From Gammaproteobacteria bacterium (GTDB taxonomy: Bacteria > Pseudomonadota > Gammaproteobacteria > Coxiellales > Coxiellaceae), in the NCBI GenBank assembly GCA_030429175.1, contig JAUIDD010000020.1, positions 1 through 42,519 of the forward strand: a stretch of 42,519 bases of DNA, written 5' to 3'. The notes under the pieces are model-generated. The model did not search any database. It was not told where the DNA came from and was given only the letters and a program-made list of their open reading frames with translations. The position numbers and the translations under genes are program-made. Of this stretch, positions 8,776 through 15,734 are shown piece after piece. Numbering within the stretch: the first letter of the stretch is position 1; each line of letters starts with the position of its first letter.

Positions 8776-10095
8776 ATGAAAATAGTATTATCGCATAGAG
8801 AAGATGAGATCAGCTTTGTGCATAATTATGGATATTATGCATTTATAAGAGATATGCACTCAGTGGATTATCAAAATATTGATGAAGTAATTTTGCGAAT
8901 AAATAATGATTATAGTCCATTAGAATTTATATTTTTTTTACTTACAAAGCTTACGAATTTAACACGACTCATATTTGAATTTGAGGTTTGGCAGTGCCTT
9001 GCGAATGATATACTTTATGATCGAGCCGTTAACTATATCCCACAATGTAATAAATTGTCACATATTGGATTTCATAGTGTTACTTTCTGTTGGGATACCT
9101 ATAAAAGCGCTATTAAGAACTGGACAAAATTTTTCAGCAGTTGTACTACTATAACTTCTCTATCAATTAGGCCTGTTCTAACTGCAACAAGTTCAAAATA
9201 TTATACTCATTTACCAGGTATGTTGAAGCGTCTCACACATTTGAAATCATTAAGTCTATCGGGTATTTATTATAATACGCTATCCTTTAAATTTTTAAAA
9301 AATTATTCTAATTTAACAAAGCTCAATTTAAAATATGGATATTATTCGTCAAAGCAAGTTAAATATTTGGCAGAAGTGATCCCTGAATGCTTACGTCTAC
9401 AGGATGTTCATATTGATTTCAGTTTACGTTCTTGGGAGAATGAAAGTTTAAAATATTACGAAAAACCGCTAAAAAAATTGACATTATCTTTAGGAAATAG
9501 TAAATCGCTTGTATCTTATCAAGTTATTATCTCGGCAAATAGTAAATATAATAAAACTCATCAAAAATATACTATTTTTTTAGAAATGTTTAAATCTCTT
9601 ATGAGTTCTTTTATAGCTACGAATGCAGTAATCACCTATGATGAAACATCATATAAGGGATTTAGCGTACGTCTATTTAAGTGTGCTAGAAAAGATAGTA
9701 AAATTCGAAGTAGTATAAATCAAAAGCTAAATATTTTTTCATCATCCAATGATCTAGATCGGGAACCCAAAAACATACTTGAATTTAATTATTTAATTGT
9801 ATCTGTATTACAGCAGCTTTATTTAGCTTCAGTAGTAAGTATGGTTAGAAAAGATTTTTTTATCTATCTTAAGCGCTTTAATAATCCCTATTACGGTTAC
9901 TGTAAGGAACTCTCTTTTTGGCATAATGAAATACGCTATGATATTAAGCACCATGATAGAGAGTCATTTTCTACGTTTATTCAAATGCTCAGTGATAAAG
10001 AAATTAATTTTTTAACTGATCATACTAAACAGTTATTGGAGAAACATGATATATTTGCTTTACCCCAAAAAAGTACCATGTGTATGTCAATTTAA
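8776..10095 (+). CDS. Leucine-rich-repeat protein with C-terminal A module (ends KSTMCMSI)
   Basis: About 439 residues. The frame extends upstream into the previous gene, but ATG 8776 has an AGGTGGGG ribosome-binding site at a good distance and begins outside that gene. The N-terminal half carries irregular leucine-rich repeats (LTKLTNLTRLIFEF, then LKRLTHLKSLSLSGI, then YSNLTKLNLKYGYYSSKQVKYLAEVIPEC), a protein-binding solenoid of the RNI/LRR type. The last 100 or so residues match the module found twice in the downstream 478-aa protein: a helical LIVSVLQQL segment, an ELSFWHNEIRYDI strand pair, and FSTFIQMLSDKEINFLTDHTK, finishing KSTMCM. Two extra residues make the C-terminus C-M-S-I, a CaaX-like box. 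No signal peptide. Probably a host-directed protein; function unknown. Confidence 0.75.
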   Translation: MKIVLSHREDEISFVHNYGYYAFIRDMHSVDYQNIDEVILRINNDYSPLEFIFFLLTKLTNLTRLIFEFEVWQCLANDILYDRAVNYIPQCNKLSHIGFHSVTFCWDTYKSAIKNWTKFFSSCTTITSLSIRPVLTATSSKYYTHLPGMLKRLTHLKSLSLSGIYYNTLSFKFLKNYSNLTKLNLKYGYYSSKQVKYLAEVIPECLRLQDVHIDFSLRSWENESLKYYEKPLKKLTLSLGNSKSLVSYQVIISANSKYNKTHQKYTIFLEMFKSLMSSFIATNAVITYDETSYKGFSVRLFKCARKDSKIRSSINQKLNIFSSSNDLDREPKNILEFNYLIVSVLQQLYLASVVSMVRKDFFIYLKRFNNPYYGYCKELSFWHNEIRYDIKHHDRESFSTFIQMLSDKEINFLTDHTKQLLEKHDIFALPQKSTMCMSI

Positions 10096-10118
10096 TGCGA
10101 AAAACTTTATTTTACGCT

Positions 10119-10145
10119 AACCCGTCATTTTACGGGTTCATTTTA
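10119..10145 (+). terminator. Rho-independent terminator candidate
   Basis: The 7-bp perfect stem AACCCGT/ACGGGTT (10119-10125 and 10132-10138) with a 6-base loop is followed by CATTTTAT. It lies 24 bases after the LRR gene and before the ribosome-binding site of the next gene, so it may separate the upstream operon from the B-AA-B genes. Confidence 0.6.
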
Positions 10146-10195
10146 TCATCAGCCTATTTTAATCTAAGCGCACTAAAAAATAGGAGTGTGTCACT

Positions 10196-11317
10196 ATGAG
10201 ACTTTTTAAACAACGATCTGTTTCACCAAGTGTTAAAAATATTACTCAATTTAATAATAAATTTCACGTTACTCAATTTTATTCATTATCAAATGGCGGT
10301 ACGGTAATTTGGGGAAGTGCAGATGATGCGCGACATATGATTATTTTAGATCAGGCACATGAATTTATATGTCAGCATAAATTACCTCGCAACGCGACAT
10401 TTTTAGCTGCTTATAAAGATTATATTATTTATGATGAAGGTAAGTTGTCTAATTCTCGAAAGTTTAAGTTTGATTTTAAAGCGTTGACCCAAGAAGAGAT
10501 ATCGGGACTTACGTCTCAAGATTTATTTTTTTATGGACAATGGCTGCATTTAGAGAACAGTAAGTTTGCATTACCTCTGTTAGTAGAGGATTTGGATAGC
10601 GCTAAAGATGAAAAGCATATTACTATCGCTACCCATGATTTATTCAAAAACGAATATAATAAAATTGCCGGTGAAAGTTTAATATCGATACAAAAGCATG
10701 CGACAGTAACTGCATCAGCTATTACACCTTTAAGCCATAATAAGTATGCACTTGAAATTTCAGTCGCATATGGTAGTGATATCCAGTTTTTCTTATTTAT
10801 TTTAGCGTGGCACGCGGATGCGGCAGTAGAATTTACTTGTGAACATTATCTTGAGGTATCTAGAGATTGCTCTCGTCAGTTGGGCGCATATCTAGAATTG
10901 GCTAGTGGTGATATACTGACTTATGGCCACGTATGTAAATTAATTAAAATGCCTTATTGCGAAGTGATACGAACCTTTAATTTTTTAGATGTCTGTGATC
11001 TTAATTATTTTTATGTCAGTAAATTGATTCCGTTAGCTGATAGCGTGCATATTATCGCAAAGCATGCTCATAACAAATTATCTTTGATGAACCTTGAAAC
11101 AAAAACGACTACTGCAATTGATCTCTGTGGCATTCGATCTCTTGGGTTTTCTGTAGATTATATTTCGGATATAGCAGTACTTCCTGATAAACAGGTTATG
11201 ATTTCATTTGTAGATTATTCGAAAAATGATCATGCTCAGATTTTTGTGATGGATTTCACGGATGTTTTAGAAGCTCAAAATCGGCAGCAAACACAATTTA
11301 CCTGTAAGATATTATAA
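10196..11317 (+). CDS. B-family propeller-like protein, first copy, C-terminus CKIL
   Basis: 373 residues, ATG preceded by TAGGAG 9 bases upstream. It is a paralogue of the 383-aa protein encoded 1.5 kb downstream: both begin MRLF, share KNIT-x5-NKFHVT-x-FY-x-LS, WGSADD, DYIIYDEGK, KFKFDFK, THDLFKN and end with a block around AQIFVMDFT. The sequence alternates short hydrophobic strands with Gly/Asp turns (ASGDILTYGHVCKLIKMP; PDKQVMISFVDYSKNDHAQIFVMDF), which suggests a beta-propeller, but no WD or kelch signature is clean. No signal peptide or membrane segment. The last four residues, C-K-I-L, form a CaaX-like box of the C-x-I-L type seen in eukaryotic geranylgeranylated proteins. Function unknown; probably host-directed by context. 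Confidence 0.75.
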   Translation: MRLFKQRSVSPSVKNITQFNNKFHVTQFYSLSNGGTVIWGSADDARHMIILDQAHEFICQHKLPRNATFLAAYKDYIIYDEGKLSNSRKFKFDFKALTQEEISGLTSQDLFFYGQWLHLENSKFALPLLVEDLDSAKDEKHITIATHDLFKNEYNKIAGESLISIQKHATVTASAITPLSHNKYALEISVAYGSDIQFFLFILAWHADAAVEFTCEHYLEVSRDCSRQLGAYLELASGDILTYGHVCKLIKMPYCEVIRTFNFLDVCDLNYFYVSKLIPLADSVHIIAKHAHNKLSLMNLETKTTTAIDLCGIRSLGFSVDYISDIAVLPDKQVMISFVDYSKNDHAQIFVMDFTDVLEAQNRQQTQFTCKIL

Positions 11318-11375
11318 TTTAACTTGTGATATTTTCTAGATCACTACACTAACAAACATTACCTGGAGATATTTT

Positions 11376-12812
11376 ATGCGTGAAGAAGAAATAGCAAAAA
11401 TTCAATATAAGGCTTATTTTAGATTAGAAGAGCATGTTGTCAACTCAATTTTGCGGCATCTTGACCGGTACATCAATAATTTTAAAGTAAATAATGAAGA
11501 ATCATTTGTCTCGAATCAACAAGAATGTTTTTATTTAGGTTTTGATTATCAAGTAGGGTTCTGGTATAAAAATGAATATTATCAGATTATGATTCCAACA
11601 CGTGAACAGGGAAAGGTAAATTCAATATATAATGACTTTAAACCATTTATTGAGATAGTAGATGAGTCTGATCTATCCTGCCTCACTAATTTACAAAAAG
11701 TGATTTTGGCTCATTTAGGTATTAGAACAGTGCCGTGTGATTTAAATCAAGATGCTAAAAATGAACTTTTATTTTACTTCTTAATTCTTTCTGTATTAGT
11801 ACCAATGGATTATGCTAAAGAGGGTTTTGCTTCATTCGTGTTGTCTAAGCCTGATTTTATATCTCTTTTGCATGGCACAGCTTTTGTTGAGCCGATTCAT
11901 ATGATTACTTTTAAACATAAAGGTATGGATTATGAATTCGAATATACAAATAAAAATGCATTTTCTGAGTTTATACAATCGCTTGATCCTGATGAAATTG
12001 ATTTTTTAAGCGATCCGACCAAAGAATTATTAGAAGAATTCGAAATGCTTGCAATGCCACATAAAAGCACGATGTGCATGATGCGTAATGAAGAAGAACA
12101 AATTCAATATAAGTGTTATGTTAATTTAGCTAAACATGTTATTGACTCATTTTTGATTCGTTTATGTGAGCTAAATGAAAATTTTCATTTAAGTAAAGAA
12201 GATGTAGCGCTTATGGGTGTTTCTTATCAACGAGACATTTACTATAAAGGAAAGTATCTACAGAATATTTCGATACAAGAGATTCAAAAGGGTGATTTAA
12301 ATTCTATATATGAAGATTTTAAATCATTTATTGAGAGAGTGGATGAGTCTGAGCTGTTATGCTTCAGTGATTTACAGAAGGTGATATTAGCTGATTTAGG
12401 TATTAAAAGGCTACCGTGCGTTTTGAGCCAAGATGCTAGAGTAGAACTTTCATTTTATTTTCTAATTCTTTCAGTGTTAGTGCCACTTGCTTATGACATA
12501 ACAAGTACGGAGCCATTTTCTAAACTTAAGCATAATGCATCATTAGTATTGCTTGGGTCTAAATTGGAATTGCTTAGATCTTGTCAGCCATCTCTTGAAT
12601 CTAGCAAAGCTTTTGTTGAGCCGATTGATATGATTACTTTCGAGTATCAAGGAACACGCTATGAATTCAAATATACTGATAAAACGGCATTTTCAGAGTT
12701 TATTCAAACTCTCAGTGATGAAGAAATGAATTTATTAAGTGAACATACCAAAGAATTATTAGAAGAATTTGAAATACTTGCAACGCCACATAAAAGCACG
12801 ATGTGCATGTAA
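11376..12812 (+). CDS. Tandem-duplicated A-module protein (two copies fused in frame), ends KSTMCM
   Basis: 478 residues, ATG with TGGAGAT upstream. Residues 1-235 and 236-478 are two copies of one module. Each begins M-R-(E/N)-E-E, contains IQYK-x-Y, SIY-x-DFK-x-FIE, LQKVILA-x-LGI, FYFLILSVLVP, FVEPI-x-MITF, AFSEFIQ and TKELLEEFE, and ends PHKSTMCM. Copy 1 runs straight into the ATG of copy 2 at 12081, where a stop would be expected, so two adjacent genes appear to have fused by loss of one stop codon or by unequal crossing-over. The coding sequence for the module end (CATAAAAGCACGATGTGCATG without its last base, from 12060) is identical in both copies. The module also forms the C-terminus of the LRR protein at 8776. 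No known domain; the acidic Glu-rich end before KSTMCM could act as a secretion signal. Confidence 0.8.
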   Translation: MREEEIAKIQYKAYFRLEEHVVNSILRHLDRYINNFKVNNEESFVSNQQECFYLGFDYQVGFWYKNEYYQIMIPTREQGKVNSIYNDFKPFIEIVDESDLSCLTNLQKVILAHLGIRTVPCDLNQDAKNELLFYFLILSVLVPMDYAKEGFASFVLSKPDFISLLHGTAFVEPIHMITFKHKGMDYEFEYTNKNAFSEFIQSLDPDEIDFLSDPTKELLEEFEMLAMPHKSTMCMMRNEEEQIQYKCYVNLAKHVIDSFLIRLCELNENFHLSKEDVALMGVSYQRDIYYKGKYLQNISIQEIQKGDLNSIYEDFKSFIERVDESELLCFSDLQKVILADLGIKRLPCVLSQDARVELSFYFLILSVLVPLAYDITSTEPFSKLKHNASLVLLGSKLELLRSCQPSLESSKAFVEPIDMITFEYQGTRYEFKYTDKTAFSEFIQTLSDEEMNLLSEHTKELLEEFEILATPHKSTMCM

Positions 12813-12855
12813 GTTTGATTTTAACTATATGATTGTAAAATAGGAAAATATCATT

Positions 12856-14007
12856 ATGAGACTTTTTAGAGAAAAGCGTGTTTTACCAAAGGTTAAAAAC
12901 ATCACCCGATGTAATAACAAATTTCATGTTACGAAGTTTTATCGATTATCTGATGGAAAAATGCTTATTTGGGGGAGCGCAGATGATACGCAATATATGA
13001 TGGTTCTAGATTCATCATATGAATTAATTTGTCAGCATCAGTTGCCAAAATTTGCAAAATTCTGTGCAGCTAATAAAGATTATATTATTTATGATGAAGG
13101 CAAGGTGTATGATTCACGAAAATTTAAATTTGATTTTAAAAATATAACCCAAGAAGAGATACCAGAACTGACAGGTCAAAAAATATTTGTTACTGATGAG
13201 TGGTTGCATTTGGAAAATACTAAATATGCATTGCCACAAGTGGTAGAAAATTTAGATGATACTCATGATGAGAAACATCTTGTTATAGCAACTCATGATT
13301 TATTTAAAAATACATATAATACAATTTCCAGTACAAGCTTATTATCTGTACCCAAGCATACTAAGCTAGCAACATCGTGTATCACACGCTTACAACATAA
13401 TAAGTTTGCACTTGAAGTCTTATTATCTTTTGGTTCTGAAAGTCAGCTTTTATTGTTGATTCTAGAGCGACATATTGGTGTGGAACTAGAATTTAGTTGT
13501 GAATATACCCTTGATGTATCAAATGGTCGATATCAAAATCATGATCTTGATCTTGGTGCGTATGTTGAATTGCCAGACGGTAATATTTTATCTTATGGAA
13601 CATATTCTCGCGGCACCCAATTTGAATTGATTCATATGCCTTCTTGTGAAGTTAGGCAAACATTTGATTTTTCTGATGACTGTCACCTTAAGCATGCTCG
13701 TATAGATAACTTAATACCATTAAGTGATGGCGTACATGTTATTGCTGAGTGCTCTAATAAGAAGCTATTTGTCATCAATCTTGAAACAAAGGCGAGCTTT
13801 AAAGTTAATTTTAGTGGCATTAAGTCTCAGGGATTTTCAATAGATTATATCTGGGATATAAAAGCTGTTTCTAACAATCAGATTATTATTTCATTTGCCG
13901 ATTTCGCGAAAAATGATAAGGCTCAAATTTTTGTGATGGATTTTACGGGTGCTCTAAATACTCAAAATAAAATGCGCGCTACGGCACCCTTTATAAAATC
14001 CATGTGA
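12856..14007 (+). CDS. B-family propeller-like protein, second copy
   Basis: 383 residues, ATG preceded by TAGGAAAA. Paralogue of the protein at 10196-11317 over its whole length (WGSADDTQYMMVLD; DYIIYDEGKVYDSRKFKFDFK; HDLFKN; PDGNILSYGTYSRG; KNDKAQIFVMDFTGAL), with a few short insertions in the second half. It lacks the CaaX-like end of the first copy and finishes APFIKSM. The alternating hydrophobic strands and Gly/Asp/Asn turns again suggest a beta-propeller without a clean signature. The gap to the preceding A-A gene is 43 bases, so the two are probably co-transcribed. It ends 8 bases from the convergent 73-aa gene. Confidence 0.75.
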   Translation: MRLFREKRVLPKVKNITRCNNKFHVTKFYRLSDGKMLIWGSADDTQYMMVLDSSYELICQHQLPKFAKFCAANKDYIIYDEGKVYDSRKFKFDFKNITQEEIPELTGQKIFVTDEWLHLENTKYALPQVVENLDDTHDEKHLVIATHDLFKNTYNTISSTSLLSVPKHTKLATSCITRLQHNKFALEVLLSFGSESQLLLLILERHIGVELEFSCEYTLDVSNGRYQNHDLDLGAYVELPDGNILSYGTYSRGTQFELIHMPSCEVRQTFDFSDDCHLKHARIDNLIPLSDGVHVIAECSNKKLFVINLETKASFKVNFSGIKSQGFSIDYIWDIKAVSNNQIIISFADFAKNDKAQIFVMDFTGALNTQNKMRATAPFIKSM

Positions 14008-14015
14008 GTTTAAGT

Positions 14016-14237
14016 TTATAGGATATTGCAGCTAAGCCAAGAGAATAAACTTTTTTCTTCTGCTGGTTTGGGCTTGTCAAATAGCTGAGCTAAGGAAGGG
14101 CCGTAGTGAGGCCTTCCATTTCCATCATACTGAGGCATGCCACGCTCGGGTGCTTTTTGAGTGTCATCTCTGTACTTTGTTTTATTGTCTTTGGGTGGCT
14201 TATAACCTTCGAGTCCTTCACGATTAGGATTACCCAT
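14016..14237 (-). CDS. Small 73-aa hydrophilic protein with C-terminal CaaX box (CNIL)
   Basis: Supported as a real gene by an AAGGAG ribosome-binding site 5 bases before the start on the minus strand. The protein is Pro/Gly/Lys/Asp-rich and probably disordered (for example GYKPPKDNKTKYRDDTQK), with a short hydrophobic end LFSWLSCNIL. The terminal C-N-I-L fits the CaaX rule for protein prenylation; eukaryotic G-gamma subunits end in the comparable CAIL. No recognised domain. It is divergent from murE (120 bases between starts) and convergent with the second B-family gene. The overlapping frames on the same strand have no ribosome-binding site. Confidence 0.6.
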   Translation of the reverse strand: MGNPNREGLEGYKPPKDNKTKYRDDTQKAPERGMPQYDGNGRPHYGPSLAQLFDKPKPAEEKSLFSWLSCNIL

Positions 14238-14357
14238 GTCATCTCCTTATATTTCTTTGAATGAGCTATTAAAGCAAAAAAGTATGTTGTGGGCAATACA
14301 CATTAATTCAATTATTTTATACTGGCTCAGCATCTTATTACGCTATACAATTGCTCT

Positions 14358-15734
14358 ATGCCAATTCAATACGACAGTAGAGCGATTCAAGCAGGAGATA
14401 TTTTCCTGGCCATGCCTGGTTTAACTGTGGATGGGCGTGCTTATATGCAACAAGCGCTCGATGCTGGTGCTTCCAAAATCTATTATGAGCAAAGTGGCTG
14501 CGAGCAGTTTACGTTACCTGATACAGAGGTGCTTTTAATTGCAGTGTCTGATTTACAACAACAAGCAGGTCATATTGCAGCAGCTTTTTATGATCACCCT
14601 TCGCAAAAAATAAATATGATTGGTGTTACAGGTACTAATGGTAAGACCTCAGTTACTTATTTTTTAGCGCAATGCTTAGAGCAAGCAGCCATCTTGGGTA
14701 CGACGGGTTATGGTGATATTGCAGCATTACAAGCGTCAGTTTTTACCACGCCTATGGCTACAGATGTACAGCGGATTCTATACGAATTAGTTGACCAAGG
14801 CTATCAACATGTTGCGATGGAAGTGTCATCACATGCGCTGGTACAGCATCGGGTTGAGGCAGTTGATTTTGATATTGCTGTTTTTACAAATTTATCTCGT
14901 GATCATCTAGATTATCATCCGAGTATGGAAGACTATGCAGAAGCCAAGTGGCAGCTATTTACTGTGCCCAGTGTGCGTTATGCAATTTTCAATATTGATG
15001 ATCCCGTTGGAGCGCAGTTTGCACAACGCCGATTGCAAAGCTCAGTGCTGACTTATGCCATCGAAAAGCCAGCTGATATTTGTGTGAAGCAATTACAGAT
15101 TGTTGCTGATGGTTATCGTTGTAAAGTGTTAACGCCTTGGGGTGAAGCACAAATCCATATTCCTTTAATTGGATGCTTTAATATATTAAACGCACTTGCA
15201 ACGATTGCTGTGATGGGTATTCGAGGTATACCGCTTGATGAGATAGCTGAAAAAATCTCAATGCTAAAGCCACCACCAGGGCGGATGCAAACAATCAAAA
15301 AACCAGATAGACCGCTAGTAGTGATTGATTATGCGCATACACCAGATGCTTTATTACAAGCTTTACAGGCATTACGCGAACACTGCCAAGGTCAATTATT
15401 TTGTGTGTTTGGATGTGGCGGTGATCGTGATACAGGCAAGCGAGAATTGATGGGACAAGTTGCATCAAACTATGCTGATGTCATTATTATTACGAATGAT
15501 AACCCTCGCACTGAAGATCCGCAGCAAATTGCTGATATGATTTGTCAGGGTGCTAATGATAAAGCCACTATTCTTTTAGATCGACGCACAGCAATTGAAT
15601 ATGCTATTGCAGAAGCTCAGCCGCAAGATTGTGTGTTAATCGCAGGAAAAGGCCACGAAGACTACCAAATTATTGGGAGTGAAACGCGGCCTTTTAGTGA
15701 TAATAAAATTGTGAGCGACTTTATATCGCTATAA
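14358..15734 (+). CDS. murE: UDP-MurNAc-L-Ala-D-Glu:meso-DAP ligase
   Basis: Cytosolic Mur ligase adding the third residue of the peptidoglycan stem peptide to UDP-MurNAc-L-Ala-D-Glu. Visible motifs: YDSRAIQAGDIFLAMPG near the N-terminus, the ATP loop GVTGTNGKTS, AEAKWQLF with the lysine that is carbamylated in Mur ligases, VIDYAHTPDALLQAL, and DNPRTEDP, whose DNPR marks meso-diaminopimelate specificity. At 458 residues it is somewhat shorter than typical MurE (about 490). The N-terminus starts directly at the DSR motif, and the ATG has no Shine-Dalgarno. In-frame codons continue upstream to a stop at 14304 (TTC to TCT) without ATG, GTG or TTG. Its TAA overlaps the stop of the convergent 1807-aa gene. 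It is the first gene of the rearranged cluster; the usual ftsI before it is absent. Confidence 0.93.
   Translation: MPIQYDSRAIQAGDIFLAMPGLTVDGRAYMQQALDAGASKIYYEQSGCEQFTLPDTEVLLIAVSDLQQQAGHIAAAFYDHPSQKINMIGVTGTNGKTSVTYFLAQCLEQAAILGTTGYGDIAALQASVFTTPMATDVQRILYELVDQGYQHVAMEVSSHALVQHRVEAVDFDIAVFTNLSRDHLDYHPSMEDYAEAKWQLFTVPSVRYAIFNIDDPVGAQFAQRRLQSSVLTYAIEKPADICVKQLQIVADGYRCKVLTPWGEAQIHIPLIGCFNILNALATIAVMGIRGIPLDEIAEKISMLKPPPGRMQTIKKPDRPLVVIDYAHTPDALLQALQALREHCQGQLFCVFGCGGDRDTGKRELMGQVASNYADVIIITNDNPRTEDPQQIADMICQGANDKATILLDRRTAIEYAIAEAQPQDCVLIAGKGHEDYQIIGSETRPFSDNKIVSDFISL

Noticed and set aside
11376-12812. KSTMCM end of the 478-aa protein as a CaaX box
   Set aside because: The Cys is second from the end, not fourth; only the LRR copy, with two extra residues, gives C-M-S-I.
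14016-14237. MGNPNR start of the 73-aa protein as an N-myristoylation site
   Set aside because: Position 6 is Arg instead of Ser or Thr, so the consensus is not met.
14090-14296. 68-aa minus-strand reading frame overlapping the 73-aa gene
   Set aside because: No ribosome-binding site; the overlapping 73-aa frame has a strong AAGGAG and a sensible composition.
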